From Bradyrhizobium sp. U87765 SZCCT0048 (GTDB lineage Bacteria > Pseudomonadota > Alphaproteobacteria > Rhizobiales > Xanthobacteraceae): 64,000 nucleotides of DNA. The notes beneath the pieces were generated by a model. It ran no database searches, was not told the origin of the DNA, and saw only the letters and a program-made list of their open reading frames with translations. A program made the translations under genes and the position numbers. Positions 27,286 through 37,737 of this stretch are shown piece by piece. The first letter of the stretch is position 1; each line of letters opens with the position of its first letter. The stretch spans positions 1,488,001 to 1,552,000 of the forward strand of contig NZ_JAFCMM010000001.1 in the NCBI RefSeq assembly GCF_018131225.1, written 5' to 3'.

Positions 27286-29789
27286 GCCAGACCGCTCGTG
27301 CTTTTCACTTTGAGGCCCTCCGGCCGCTGCAGGAAGTAGCGCGACGCGATGGCGTCGGCGAACCGCATCAGGGTCTGCTCGAACGCCAGCACCGACGACG
27401 GCTCGATGTCGTCGGCCGCGGCGCTGGCGATCTCGCCGGCGAACAGATCGATGAAACGCTTGGGCTCTTCCGGAATCCCGTCGTCGTTCAGCGTCGGCAA
27501 GGTATCGATATGATCGCGAAGCTGACCGATCTGGAAGCTGACCGAGCGCGGATTGTAGGGATCGAGCAACGCCATGTCGCGCACGGGTGCCAGCGCCACG
27601 CCGATCAGATAGCGCGAGCGATAGGTAATCTGGGAATCGATCAGATCGAGAAGGATATCGAGGTCGTCCGCGCTGGCACTGTCGCCGGCAAACGCGCGCA
27701 CCATGCGACAGGTGTTGATGGCACGCTCGACGCGGCGGCCGATGTCGAGGAAACGCCAGCCGGCCACGCGGTTGATGTTCTCCTGCGCGAGACCGGAAAT
27801 CGCCGCCAGCGTCACCAGCGCACGGTCGGCCGCCTCGTAGGCCTCCGCCTCGGTCGCGATATCAGTCGCCTTGAGTTGCAGTTGCGTCTCCAGCACGCCA
27901 AGCAGCTTCCAGCTGTCGACCGACAGCCGCTCGCGGATCACAGATGCTGCGCCGTACGCCATCCGAACGCTGGACAGCACCGAACCATACTGCGTTTCCG
28001 AGCCGAGCGCCGTGGCGATGGTCGTCAGTGTACGCTGCGCGCCCTGCTCGGCTGGCACCGCCCCCCATGCGAGCAGAAGTCCGGCGAGACGCTGCAGCGA
28101 ATCCGCGGCAACGCCTGACGCCAGATCGATGTCGACGCTTTTGGCACAAAGGCTGCGGACGATGCGCAACGTCGCTTCGGCACGCTCGAGGTAACGGCCG
28201 AACCAGAACAGGTTGTCGGCGGCGCGGCTCGGCAGGTTGCCGAGAATCCGGCGGATATTGACGTTCTCCGTCGACGGCAGCAGCGTTTCGACCGGCACGG
28301 GTTTCTGCGACAGCACCCAGACGTCGGCGGACTGCACGCCATCGCCCATGCTGACGGCACGGGCATCGGCATTGTCCGAGATCAGGCAGAAGCCGCCGGG
28401 CATGACCTGCCAGCCGTCCGGCGTCGCTGCGGCGAACACCCGCAGCACGAATGGCCGCGGCACCAGCCGGCCGTCCTGGAACACCGGCGCGGTCGACAGC
28501 CGCACCAGTTCCTGGCCGACATAGTCGAGCCCGCGTGCCGTGATCGCCGCCTTGACGCGGGCAGCCACATCCGGCGCCAGCTCGGGCCCGAGCAGGTTGC
28601 GTTCGGCGAAGCCGGGCACGCGATCGTCGAACGCTCCGGCGATCGACAGCGTGTCGAGACTGTCGAGCACGCGCTCGCGCGCCTGCGGCTGGCCGCACCA
28701 CCAGGTGGCGATGTTCGGCAGCGCGAGGTCGGCGCCGGTGAGATGCTGCGCGATCCGCGGCATGAAGCTCAGCAGCGCCCGCGACTCGATAAAGCCCGCG
28801 CCCGGCATGTTGGCGACGACGACACTGCCGCTGCGGATCGCCGAGATCAGTTGCGGCACGCCGAGCCGCGATGCGCCATTGAGTTCGAGCGGATCGATGT
28901 AATCGGCATCCACCCGCCGCCACAGCACGTCGGCACGCTTCAGCCCGGCGATGGTGCGAACATGCACCTTGCCGTCATGCACCACCAGATCGTCGCCCTC
29001 GACCAGGAGAAAGCCGAGATAGCGCGCAAGATATGACTGTTCCGAATAGGTCTGGCTGTACGGCCCCGGCGTCATCAGACAGATGCGCGGATCGGCGCGG
29101 TCGGTCTTGGCGGCAAGGCCGCCGCGAAAGGCGCGGAAGAACGGCGCGAGCCGCTGCACGTTCATGCCCGCATAGGTGGTGTGGTAGGCCCGCGAGATGG
29201 CGAGACGATTCTCCAGCGCATAGCCGGCCCCCGACGGCGCCTGCGCACGATCGTTCAGCACCCACCAGCGGCCATCGGGGCCGCGGCCGATGTCGGCGGC
29301 GTAGAGATGCAGCCAGCGCCCCCCCGGCGGTTTGACGCCGGAGAGCGGCCGCAGATATTCCTTGCTGCCCGCCACCACCGCAGCCGGCAGCACGCCATCG
29401 GCCACCATCCGTGCCGGCCCGTAGACATCGGCGAGCAGCGCCTCGAACATTTCCGCGCGCTGCACGATGCCCGCCGAGATGGCCTGCCAGTCGCTCTCCT
29501 CGATCAGCAGCGGCAGGCTGCTCACCGGCCAGATTCGCTCCTGAGTCTCGCCACCGACACGATAGGAAATGCCGAGATCGCGGATATGCCGCCGCGCGAC
29601 CGCCAGCGAGCGCTCACGGTCATTGGCGGAAAGATGATCGAGCAGTTCGCGCCAATGCGGCTTCGGCCGGCCGTCCGCGCCGATGAACTCGTCGGGGATG
29701 CCGGGCAGCGGCGCATAGTCCGCGTACGACGCGGCCCAGTCCTCCTCGAAGGAGGCGGCGGTCGTCTTGCTCCCCGCAGCGGGATTCAT
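27282..29789 (-). CDS. Circularly permuted ATP-grasp type 2 protein fused to an alpha-E domain
   Basis: 835 residues. Residues 1 to about 500 form a circularly permuted ATP-grasp domain (hallmarks GVKPPGGRWLHLYAADIGRGPDG, WWVLNDRAQAPSGAGYALENR and a late VLRVFAAATPDGW), a predicted carboxylate-amine ligase. Residues about 518-835 are the all-helical alpha-E domain, opening with NLFWFGRYLERAEATLR. In many genomes these are separate neighbouring genes; here they are a single fused protein. It precedes a transglutaminase gene (4-base overlap) and follows the DUF2126 transglutaminase. The system is predicted to make or attach short peptides. Confidence 0.9.
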   Translation of the reverse strand: MNPAAGSKTTAASFEEDWAASYADYAPLPGIPDEFIGADGRPKPHWRELLDHLSANDRERSLAVARRHIRDLGISYRVGGETQERIWPVSSLPLLIEESDWQAISAGIVQRAEMFEALLADVYGPARMVADGVLPAAVVAGSKEYLRPLSGVKPPGGRWLHLYAADIGRGPDGRWWVLNDRAQAPSGAGYALENRLAISRAYHTTYAGMNVQRLAPFFRAFRGGLAAKTDRADPRICLMTPGPYSQTYSEQSYLARYLGFLLVEGDDLVVHDGKVHVRTIAGLKRADVLWRRVDADYIDPLELNGASRLGVPQLISAIRSGSVVVANMPGAGFIESRALLSFMPRIAQHLTGADLALPNIATWWCGQPQARERVLDSLDTLSIAGAFDDRVPGFAERNLLGPELAPDVAARVKAAITARGLDYVGQELVRLSTAPVFQDGRLVPRPFVLRVFAAATPDGWQVMPGGFCLISDNADARAVSMGDGVQSADVWVLSQKPVPVETLLPSTENVNIRRILGNLPSRAADNLFWFGRYLERAEATLRIVRSLCAKSVDIDLASGVAADSLQRLAGLLLAWGAVPAEQGAQRTLTTIATALGSETQYGSVLSSVRMAYGAASVIRERLSVDSWKLLGVLETQLQLKATDIATEAEAYEAADRALVTLAAISGLAQENINRVAGWRFLDIGRRVERAINTCRMVRAFAGDSASADDLDILLDLIDSQITYRSRYLIGVALAPVRDMALLDPYNPRSVSFQIGQLRDHIDTLPTLNDDGIPEEPKRFIDLFAGEIASAAADDIEPSSVLAFEQTLMRFADAIASRYFLQRPEGLKVKSTSGLA

Positions 29790-29808
29790 CGTTCTGGTCC
29801 ACGCTCAC

Positions 29809-32800
29809 TTAATCGACGCGCCGCCGGAGGTCCAGCGTCAGCGGAAACTCCCCGCTCGGCTCCTGCGGCGGAGATTCGACGGGGCCGCCAGTATGGCCGT
29901 GATCCTGGAACCGCGCCAGCCGCCGCGCCTGGGCCTCGTAGGAATTGACGGGAAATGTCTCATAGTTGCGGCCACCCGGGTGCGCCACGTGGTAGACACA
30001 ACCGCCGAGCGAGCGCCTGTTCCAGCCGTCGATCAAATCGAAAGTCAGCGGCGCATGCACCGGGATGGTCGGGTGCAGCCCCGCAGGCGGTTGCCAGGCC
30101 TTGAACCGCACGCCGGCTACCGCCTCGCCGGACACCCCTGTCGAGGTCATGGGCAGGCGGCGGCCATTGCAGCTCACGATGTGACGGCCGGGCACGAAAC
30201 CGCTCGCCTTGACCTGCAGCCGCTCGACCGAAGAATCGACGAAGCGCGCCGTGCCGCCGCTGACGCCCTCCTCGCCCAGCACATGCCACGGCTCGAGCGC
30301 CTGGCGCAGTTCGAGCGTCACGCCGCCATAGCTGACGGCACCATAGAACGGAAAGCGGAATTCACTCAGCGCCTCGAACCATGCCGGATCGAAGGCGTAG
30401 CCGGCGCCACGCAGATCGGCGAGCACATCCTGGAAATCGGCCCACACGAAATGCGGCAGCATGAAACGGTCGTGCAGCGCCGTGCCCCAGCGCACGAGGC
30501 CGCCCTGCTGCGGCGTTCGCCAGAACCAGGCGACCAGCGCGCGCAGCAACAGCTGCTGCGCAAGGCTCATGCGCGCGTCCGGGGGCATCTCGAACGAACG
30601 GAATTCAATCAGGCCGAGCCGCCCCGTCGGACCATCCGGCGAGTAGAGCTTGTCGATGCAGATCTCGGCGCGATGGGTATTGCCGGTAACATCGGTCAAC
30701 AGGTTGCGAAACAGGCGATCGACCAGCCACAGCGGAATCTGCCCCGTGCCGGGATCGGGTACCTGCGCCAGCGCGATCTCGAGTTCATACAGGGTGTCCT
30801 GACGGGCCTCGTCGATGCGCGGCGCCTGGCTGGTCGGGCCGACAAACAGGCCAGCGAAGAGATAGGACAGCGAGGGATGGCGCTGCCAGTAGATCAGGAG
30901 GCTGCGCAGCAGATCGGGGCGGCGCAGGAACGGCGAATCCTGCGGCGTCGCGCCGCCGAGCACCACATGGTTGCCGCCACCGGTGCCGACATGGCGGCCG
31001 TCGATCATGTACTTGTCGGTGCCAAGCCGGCCCTGCCGCGCATCCTCATAGATGCCCGTCGTGGTGATGACGGCCTCGCGCCAGCTCTCCGCGGGATGGA
31101 CGTTGACCTCGATCACGCCCGGATCCGGCGTGACCTTGATGACGTTGAGGCGCGGATCGACGGGCGGCGGATAGCCTTCGATGTGCACGGGACAGCCGGC
31201 CTCCCGCGCGGTGCGCTCGACCACCGCGACCAGCGCCAGATAGTCCTCCAGTCGCTCCACGGGCGGCATGAACACGCACAGGATCCCGTTGCGCGGCTCG
31301 ACCGACAGCGCGGTGCGGACCACAGCGCCGATGTCGGCATTCCCCGTCGGTGGCGGCGCACGGAAGTCGCTGTGCGAACGCGGTGGCATCTGGGTCTGCA
31401 GCTTCGCCAGTTCCGCAGGAGTCGGCAGCGGCGGCAATTGTTGTGTCGGGTCCTGCGGATGGATGTAGGGGAAGTCCGCGGCGGCGACCCACGGCAGACT
31501 GTCGAGCGGCAAGCGAAGTCCGAGCGGAGAATCCCCTGGCACCAGAAACAGCCGGCCGCGGCGCAACTGCCAGCGCTCGCTGCGCCAGCGCCAGTCGCGC
31601 GCTTCAGCATTCCAAGCCTGCACCGGCAACACATAGCCGGCCGGCTTTGTCAGGCCGCGTTCGAAGGCCCGCACCATGCGCGCCCGCGCTTCCGCATCCT
31701 CGATGCGCGGATCGAGCGCATCGACATTGACCGGCAGGTCGCCCTCCTTCAGCAGCCAGTGCGCCGGATCCTCATAGGCCGGCAGCAGATGATCGGGCGT
31801 GATGCCGAGATGACTGGCGATCGACGCCGCGACCTCGGCGGCCTGTTCAGCCGTCGCCGCGCGCGGTCCGCGCTCGTCGGCGACGAGCGCCGGATCGCTC
31901 CAGATCGGCACGCCGTCCTTGCGCCAGTACAGCGCGAACGCCCAGCGCGGCAGGCTCTCGCCGGGATACCATTTGCCCTGCCCGTAGTGCAGGAGGCCGT
32001 TCGGCGCGAAACGCGCCCGCAGCCGCCGCGCCAGATCGTCGGCGAACTGTCGCTTGGTCGGACCGACGGCAGCCGTATTCCACTCGGCGGCCTGAAAGTC
32101 GTCGACTGCAACGAATGTCGGCTCGCCGCCCATGGTGAGGCGAACGTCCTGCTGCTGCAGATCGTGGTCGACCGCCTCGCCCAGCGTATCGAGCTTCGCC
32201 CAGGCCTCGTCGGAAAAGGGCCATGTCACACGCGGCGCCTCGTGCACGCGCGTGACATTCATCTCGAAGCCGAACGCGGTTTCCGCGGGCTCGGTCATGC
32301 CGGAGATCGGCGCTGCCGCGCGGTAATGCGGCGCCGCGAACAGCGGGATATGCCCCTCGCCGCACAACAGGCCGGAGGTGGCATCGAAGCCGATCCAGCC
32401 CGCGCCGGGAATGTAAATCTCCGCCCAGGCATGCAGGTCGCAGAAGTCGTGATCCGTGCCCTTTGGGCCATCGAGCGGATCGACGTCGGCGCGAAGCTGA
32501 ATCAGATAGCCGGACACGAAGCGCGCCGCGAGGCCGAGATGACGCGCGATCTGCACCAGCAGCCACGCCGAATCCCGGCACGAGCCCGAGCCTTGCGTCA
32601 ACGTCTCCTCGGGCTCCTGAACACCGGGTTCCATGCGGATGACATAGCGGATATCGCGCTGCAGCCGTGCATTGAGCTCGACCAGCATATCGACCGTAGC
32701 GACGTCAGCCTTCGGCTGGCTTGCGAGCAGCGCCGCGAGGCGCGGCCCTGCGGGCTCCGGCGTGCGGTAAGCCGCCAGTTCGCCGACCAGTTCCTCCGGA

Positions 32801-33117
32801 TAGTCGAACGGAAAGCGCTCGGCGAACGGCTCGACGAAAAAGTCGAACGGATTGATCACCGACATATCCGCGGTGAGGTCGACCTGAACCGCGAATTCCT
32901 CGGCCTTCTCGGGGAAGACCAGACGGGCAAACCAGTTGCCGTGCGGGTCCTGCTGCCAGTTGATGAAATGCTCGGAGGGCGTGATCTTGAGCGAGTAGCT
33001 TTTGATCCGGGTGCGACTGTGAGGCGCCGGACGCAACCGCACCACCTGCGGACCAAGCGAAATCGGGCGATCGTAGCGATAGCGCGTCAGGTGATGCAGC
33101 GAGACGAGGATGGACAC
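29809..33117 (-). CDS. Transglutaminase-like protein with C-terminal DUF2126
   Basis: About 1100 residues. Residues 1-280 are a transglutaminase module with a conserved triad: Cys about 180 ([10 protein letters not shown]), His about 229 ([10 protein letters not shown]) and Asp about 245 (IGFDATSG). The rest (about 290-1100) is DUF2126, with blocks such as [47 protein letters not shown] and [11 protein letters not shown], which resembles a glutamine-synthetase/amidoligase-type fold in published predictions. The GTG at 33117 gives the usual family N-terminus ([18 protein letters not shown]); a GTG at 33147 would add ten residues. It is the first gene of the three-gene ligase operon. No signal peptide. 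Confidence 0.88.
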   Translation of the reverse strand: MSILVSLHHLTRYRYDRPISLGPQVVRLRPAPHSRTRIKSYSLKITPSEHFINWQQDPHGNWFARLVFPEKAEEFAVQVDLTADMSVINPFDFFVEPFAERFPFDYPEELVGELAAYRTPEPAGPRLAALLASQPKADVATVDMLVELNARLQRDIRYVIRMEPGVQEPEETLTQGSGSCRDSAWLLVQIARHLGLAARFVSGYLIQLRADVDPLDGPKGTDHDFCDLHAWAEIYIPGAGWIGFDATSGLLCGEGHIPLFAAPHYRAAAPISGMTEPAETAFGFEMNVTRVHEAPRVTWPFSDEAWAKLDTLGEAVDHDLQQQDVRLTMGGEPTFVAVDDFQAAEWNTAAVGPTKRQFADDLARRLRARFAPNGLLHYGQGKWYPGESLPRWAFALYWRKDGVPIWSDPALVADERGPRAATAEQAAEVAASIASHLGITPDHLLPAYEDPAHWLLKEGDLPVNVDALDPRIEDAEARARMVRAFERGLTKPAGYVLPVQAWNAEARDWRWRSERWQLRRGRLFLVPGDSPLGLRLPLDSLPWVAAADFPYIHPQDPTQQLPPLPTPAELAKLQTQMPPRSHSDFRAPPPTGNADIGAVVRTALSVEPRNGILCVFMPPVERLEDYLALVAVVERTAREAGCPVHIEGYPPPVDPRLNVIKVTPDPGVIEVNVHPAESWREAVITTTGIYEDARQGRLGTDKYMIDGRHVGTGGGNHVVLGGATPQDSPFLRRPDLLRSLLIYWQRHPSLSYLFAGLFVGPTSQAPRIDEARQDTLYELEIALAQVPDPGTGQIPLWLVDRLFRNLLTDVTGNTHRAEICIDKLYSPDGPTGRLGLIEFRSFEMPPDARMSLAQQLLLRALVAWFWRTPQQGGLVRWGTALHDRFMLPHFVWADFQDVLADLRGAGYAFDPAWFEALSEFRFPFYGAVSYGGVTLELRQALEPWHVLGEEGVSGGTARFVDSSVERLQVKASGFVPGRHIVSCNGRRLPMTSTGVSGEAVAGVRFKAWQPPAGLHPTIPVHAPLTFDLIDGWNRRSLGGCVYHVAHPGGRNYETFPVNSYEAQARRLARFQDHGHTGGPVESPPQEPSGEFPLTLDLRRRVD

Positions 33118-33372
33118 GATCGAAGGGTCCCGCGTTATGAGCGTCACCCGCCAGAGTTGAGCGCCGCTTCGCCACTGTCAATGCCACCAGCATGACAATA
33201 CCGGCCAGTTCATTGAATTTGCCGGCCTTTGCAGCACGTTGCCCAGAAAGCCGTCAGCCGACGCCGCCATTCGCAGCAACCGCACGGAAGGGGTGGAACC
33301 GGACGCGCCCTTCCCTCATTGTTACGGGCTGCGGCGGTCGGGCCGCCTGCGCAAGAGAGGACCGCCGGAATC

Positions 33373-34491
33373 ATGAGACTGTTCAAGTGTGCGGTCTGCG
33401 CGCAGCTCCTCTATTTCGAAGCGACGCGCTGCGAAAGCTGCGGTCACCTGCTCGGCTATGAGCCGTCACAGAACCGTATGCTGGCCCTCGAAGCGGAAGG
33501 CGACGATGCTGCGGGAATCTGGCGGACTGCTCCACCCTCGGAGACACGCTACCGGTTCTGCAGCAACGCCACCTACGGCGTCTGCAACTGGCTGATCGAT
33601 GCGGCCGCCGCAGATACGTTCTGCCTCGCCTGCCGGCACAACGGCATCATTCCCGATTTGTCACAGCCGCAAAACGCCATCAACTGGCAACGCATCGAAT
33701 CCGCCAAGCACCGGTTGTTCTACACGTTGCTGCGCCTGCAATTGCCGTTGCAGACGCGAGCCGAAAACCCCGAAGGCCTGCTGTTCAATTTCCTCGCCGA
33801 CTCTCCGCTCGATCCCAACGCCCGCGTCATGACCGGCCACGACAGCGGGTTGATTACCCTCGCGATCGCCGAGGCCGACGACGTCGAGCGCGAGCGCCGC
33901 CGCTCGCTGATGGGCGAGCCGTACCGCACCCTGCTCGGCCATTTCCGCCACGAGACCGGCCACTATTTCTGGGATCGTCTGGTGCGCGATCGTGACGACC
34001 AGAATGCCTTTCGCTCGCTGTTTGGCGACGAGACGCAGAGCTACCCTGAGGCTTTGCAGATCTACTACAACGGGGGGCCACCGGCAGATTGGCAGGCCCA
34101 TTTCGTCAGCGCCTACGCCAGCGCCCATCCCTGGGAGGACTTCGCCGAAACCTGGGCGCACTATCTGCACATCATCGACACCATGGAGATGGCGCGCGCG
34201 TTCAACCTGCGTGTCGAGCCGCGCATCGACGACAGCGGCCAACTTGAAGCAACGATCGACTTCAATCCTTACAAGATCGCGTCCTTCCAGACCATCGTCG
34301 ACGGCTGGCTGCCGGTGTCTTTCGCCATGAACAACATCAACCGCTGCATGGGCCAGCCCGACCTCTATCCCTTCGTTCTCTCGCCGGAGGTGATCGGCAA
34401 GCTTGCATTCATCCACGACCTCGTCCGCGAAAAGCCGGCCGCTGCAATCACTGTCGACACCGGGCCCGCTCCCGCGACCGCCTCAGGTTGA
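33373..34491 (+). CDS. Zinc-ribbon metallopeptidase (Peptidase_Mx type, HETGH)
   Basis: 372 residues from the ATG at 33373. Two zinc ribbons are visible at the N-terminus: Cys6/Cys9/Cys20/Cys23 and Cys63/Cys71/Cys84/Cys87. Then a zincin motif HETGH (193-197, in HFRHETGHYFWDRLV) marks a metallopeptidase, and WEDFAETWAHYLHIIDT downstream probably supplies the third ligand. Cytosolic, no signal peptide. It diverges from the transglutaminase/ATP-grasp operon with a 255-bp gap, so it may process the products or targets of that system. The family is poorly characterised; the peptidase call rests on the motif. Confidence 0.85.
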   Translation: MRLFKCAVCAQLLYFEATRCESCGHLLGYEPSQNRMLALEAEGDDAAGIWRTAPPSETRYRFCSNATYGVCNWLIDAAAADTFCLACRHNGIIPDLSQPQNAINWQRIESAKHRLFYTLLRLQLPLQTRAENPEGLLFNFLADSPLDPNARVMTGHDSGLITLAIAEADDVERERRRSLMGEPYRTLLGHFRHETGHYFWDRLVRDRDDQNAFRSLFGDETQSYPEALQIYYNGGPPADWQAHFVSAYASAHPWEDFAETWAHYLHIIDTMEMARAFNLRVEPRIDDSGQLEATIDFNPYKIASFQTIVDGWLPVSFAMNNINRCMGQPDLYPFVLSPEVIGKLAFIHDLVREKPAAAITVDTGPAPATASG

Positions 34492-34597
34492 ATGAACCGC
34501 CGGCGCAACCCGGCGCCACATGCAATTTTGACGGTTCTCAAGCCTGAAAACGTTGCTAGCATCCGGCCGAGATCAATCTCGACAAGAAGGATGCCCG

Positions 34598-36031
34598 GTG
34601 GGGACACATCATGAGCTTTTGCAGGCGACGGCCTGCGACATCGTCGATCGCCTGCGTCGCAACGACATCACCAGTCTCGATCTGCTAGACGCCCTGGAGG
34701 CCCGCATCGCCGAGGTCGACGATAACGTCAACGCGCTGCCGACACTGTGCTTTGATCGCGCTCGTGCAAAAGCAAGTGCACTCTCCGGCAAGCCTGCCGA
34801 AGCCCGCGGCCTGCTCGCCGGACTACCCGTTCCCATCAAAGATCTGACCGAGGTCGAAGGCGTGCTCACGACCTACGGCTCGCCGATCTTCCGTGACAAC
34901 GTTCCGGCCTGGTCGAACGTACTGGTCGCCCATCTCGAGGCCGCCGGCGGCGTGGTCTACGCCAAGTCCAACACTCCCGAATTCGGCGCAGGCGCCAACA
35001 CCTTCAACGAGGTGTTCGGCGCGACACGCAACCCCTGGGATCTCACGCGCTCGGCGGCCGGCTCGTCCGGCGGTGCCGCAGCCGCACTCGCCTCCGGCAC
35101 CGCCTGGGTGGCGCATGGCTCCGACATGGGCGGCTCGCTGCGCAACCCCGCGAGCTTCTGCGGCGTGGTCGGCCTGCGCCCGAGCTTCGGCCGCGTCGCC
35201 CACACGCCGGGACCGAAGATCGACGAAACCCTCGGCGTGCAGGGGCCGATGGCCCGCAATATCGAGGACGTCGCACTGCTGCTCGACGCGATGAGCGGCG
35301 AGGAGCCCACCGACCCTCTGTCGCTGCCGCGGCTGCCGACACCGTTTCTCGACGCCGCACGCTCCGGCCGCCGGCCGCGCAAGATCGCCTATTCGCCCGA
35401 CCTCGGCATTACACCGGTGGACCCGGAAGTGGCCGCCCTCACCCGAAAAGCCGCCCAGAAGCTCGCCGATATCGGCGTCATCGTCGAAGAAGCCCATCCG
35501 GATCTGCGCGAGGCGCACGACTGCTTTCAGACACTGCGGGCGTTCGATTTTGCCGTCAGCAAGGCCAAGCTGTTGCGCGAACACCGCAACCTGCTCAAGC
35601 CGGAGGTGATCTGGAACATCGAGAAGGGCCTGCAGCTCACGGTCGAGCAGATCGAGAAGGCCGAGGGCCAGCGCGTCCAGCTCGCGGCACGCGCACACGC
35701 CTTCTTTCAGACCTACGACCTGCTGCTGGCGCCAGCCACCATCGTGCCGGCCTTCCCCGTCGAGCAGCGCTATCTCACCGAATGTGCCGGAAAAATATTC
35801 GACAACTATGTCGAGTGGCTCGCCATCGTCTATGCCATCACGCTGTCGTGCTGTCCGGCGCTGTCGATGCCCTGCGGCTTCACGGCGAGCGGCCTGCCGG
35901 TCGGCTTGCAGGTGATCGGCGCGCCGCGCGGCGAAGCGCAGCTGCTCGCCGGCGCCAAGGTGATCGAGGACCTGCTCGGCCTGCGCAGCATCACGCCGAT
36001 CGACCCGCGGGCGGTCGCCCGCGCCGCCTGA
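34598..36031 (+). CDS. Amidase, amidase-signature family
   Basis: 477 residues from a GTG at 34598 with AAGGA 8 bases upstream; a longer ATG start at 34553 is open but unsupported. The Ser-cisSer-Lys triad is clear: Lys81 (PVPIKDLTE), Ser156 (AAGSSGGAAAALA) and Ser180 (GSDMGGSLRNPA), with the 24-residue Ser spacing of the family. It hydrolyses an amide or transfers its acyl group; close relatives include GatA-like and aryl/alkyl amidases. No GatB/GatC gene is nearby, so it is probably catabolic. It ends convergently with the family-5 binding protein at a shared bidirectional terminator. Confidence 0.9.
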   Translation: MGTHHELLQATACDIVDRLRRNDITSLDLLDALEARIAEVDDNVNALPTLCFDRARAKASALSGKPAEARGLLAGLPVPIKDLTEVEGVLTTYGSPIFRDNVPAWSNVLVAHLEAAGGVVYAKSNTPEFGAGANTFNEVFGATRNPWDLTRSAAGSSGGAAAALASGTAWVAHGSDMGGSLRNPASFCGVVGLRPSFGRVAHTPGPKIDETLGVQGPMARNIEDVALLLDAMSGEEPTDPLSLPRLPTPFLDAARSGRRPRKIAYSPDLGITPVDPEVAALTRKAAQKLADIGVIVEEAHPDLREAHDCFQTLRAFDFAVSKAKLLREHRNLLKPEVIWNIEKGLQLTVEQIEKAEGQRVQLAARAHAFFQTYDLLLAPATIVPAFPVEQRYLTECAGKIFDNYVEWLAIVYAITLSCCPALSMPCGFTASGLPVGLQVIGAPRGEAQLLAGAKVIEDLLGLRSITPIDPRAVARAA

Positions 36032-36061
36032 CGAAACCACTGCGGCCCTATCCCAAACGAC

Positions 36062-36093
36062 AACGCGGGACGAGATCACTCTCGTCCCGCGTT
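36062..36093. terminator. Bidirectional terminator between amidase and binding-protein genes
   Basis: A 14-bp perfect stem, AACGCGGGACGAGA (36062-36075) and TCTCGTCCCGCGTT (36080-36093), with a 4-base loop. It is followed by CGTTTCA on the plus strand and TCGTTTG on the minus strand. It lies between convergent stop codons at 36031 and 36124. Confidence 0.85.
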
Positions 36094-36123
36094 CGTTTCA
36101 GGGCAGGGATCGGCGCGCCGTGG

Positions 36124-37737
36124 CTACTCCGACTTGTCGATATTCCAGAACACCGGAGTGGCCGGGCCGTCGAGCACGCCGGTCAGCTCCTTGCGCCACA
36201 CCGCCGGTGCCAGGAACTGGCCGAGCGGAATGTAGGTGACCTGGTCAAAACCACGCTCCTGCACCTCGGTCGCGATCTTCTTGCGCTCCTCGGCAGTGGT
36301 TGCCCGGGCGAACGCATCGCGCAACTGCTCCATCTTCGGATCGTCGGCCCAACCGAACCAGCCACCGTTCTTGCCGCGGCTGTTGAGGCTCGAGTTCACG
36401 ACCGGATCGAGAATGTCCGCCACCACCCAGTTGGTGAAGAACATGTTCCAGCCGCCCTCCTTCGGCGACTTCTGGCTGGCGCGACGCGTCACCACCGTCT
36501 GCCAGTCGGTCGCGACGACATCGACCTTGAAGCCGGCGTCACGCAACTGCTGGGCAACGACGATCGGCTGCGGCTTAAGGGTAACCACGTCGCCCGGCGC
36601 CATGATCACCACCGGCGTGCCGTCATAGCCGGACTCAGCCAGCAGCTTCTTGGCCTCGGCAAGGCCGTTGCCCTTGGTCAGCGTCTCCGAGCCGACATCG
36701 GTGCTCAACGGCGTGCCGCAGCCGAAGAATGAGCCGCAGATCTGATAATACTTCGAGCTGCCGACCAGCGCATCCAGCACGTCCTTCTGCTTGACCGCCA
36801 GGAAGGCGGCGCGGCGCACCTTGGGATTGTCGAACGGCGGATAGAGGAAATTCATCCGGCCGAGCGTCTGGAAACCGAACTTGTTGAGGTTCTCGACCTT
36901 GAGGTCCTTGTTGGCTTCGAGGACCGGCAGCAGGTCGCTCGGCGGAAACTCGATGAAGTCGATGTCACCCGACTGCAGCGCGTTCACCGCGGTCTGCGCG
37001 TCCGGCATCGTCACCCATTCGACGCGGTCGACCTTCACCACCTTGCCGCCCGACGTCCAGCTCGGCGGCTCCGAGCGGGGAACATAGTCCTTGTTCTTCT
37101 CGTAGACCGCCTTGACGCCCGGCTGGAACTCGGCCTGCACGAACTTGAACGGGCCCGAACCGATCTGTTCCGGGATCGGCTTGTCCGGCGGCGTATCCGC
37201 GATCCGCTTCGGCATCATGAAGGGGACGACCGACGACGGCTTGGCGATCGAGTCCAGCACGAGGCCGTAGGGCTCCTTCAGCTTCAGCGTGATGGTCCTG
37301 GCATCGGTGGCTTCGAGGCTGGCGGTGAAATCGAGCAGCTTCTGCCCCATGCTGTCGCGCGCACCCCAGCGCCTGAGCGAGGCGACGCAATCTTCCGCCG
37401 TCACCGGCTTGCCGTCGTGCCACTTCAGACCGTCGCGCAGCGTGAAGGTATAGGTCAGCTTGTCGTCGGACACCTTCCAGTCCGCCATCTGCGGCTGGAC
37501 CTTGAAATTGGAATCGACCGCCAGCAGCGTGTCGTAGACCATGTAGCCGTGATCGCGCGAGATATAGGCGGTGGTGATGATCGGATCGATCACCCGCAGG
37601 TCGGAGTGCATCACCGCAGTGATGGTCTTGCCCGCGGCTTGCGCAGCCGTCGAAAGTCCGAACATGACGGCAGAGGCGAGCAGGCCTCGCATCGCGATTT
37701 TGGCCAGCGAGGTTCGTTCACGCAAGACGACAGACAT
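36124..37737 (-). CDS. ABC transporter substrate-binding protein, family 5 (peptide/opine), paralogue A
   Basis: 537 residues from the ATG at 37737, which has GGAGGGA upstream. The signal peptide ends at AQAAGK (about residue 36), so it is periplasmic. It keeps SBP family 5 blocks (LKWHDGKPVTAEDCVASLRRW, IGSGPFKFVQAEFQPG, TLGRMNFLYPPFDNPKVRRAAFLAV). It is very similar along its whole length to the protein at 39706-41331, from which it is separated only by an M20 peptidase gene. It has no riboswitch in its leader, unlike that paralogue. No permease is adjacent; it probably uses the Dpp-like importer at 43260-46728. Confidence 0.92.
   Translation of the reverse strand: MSVVLRERTSLAKIAMRGLLASAVMFGLSTAAQAAGKTITAVMHSDLRVIDPIITTAYISRDHGYMVYDTLLAVDSNFKVQPQMADWKVSDDKLTYTFTLRDGLKWHDGKPVTAEDCVASLRRWGARDSMGQKLLDFTASLEATDARTITLKLKEPYGLVLDSIAKPSSVVPFMMPKRIADTPPDKPIPEQIGSGPFKFVQAEFQPGVKAVYEKNKDYVPRSEPPSWTSGGKVVKVDRVEWVTMPDAQTAVNALQSGDIDFIEFPPSDLLPVLEANKDLKVENLNKFGFQTLGRMNFLYPPFDNPKVRRAAFLAVKQKDVLDALVGSSKYYQICGSFFGCGTPLSTDVGSETLTKGNGLAEAKKLLAESGYDGTPVVIMAPGDVVTLKPQPIVVAQQLRDAGFKVDVVATDWQTVVTRRASQKSPKEGGWNMFFTNWVVADILDPVVNSSLNSRGKNGGWFGWADDPKMEQLRDAFARATTAEERKKIATEVQERGFDQVTYIPLGQFLAPAVWRKELTGVLDGPATPVFWNIDKSE

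Noticed and set aside
29767..33195. A 1142-codon open frame on the plus strand opposite the DUF2126 transglutaminase gene
   Set aside because: It is the antisense shadow of a real gene in very GC-rich DNA. Its composition (Arg/His/Ala-rich) and lack of any domain or ribosome site argue against coding.
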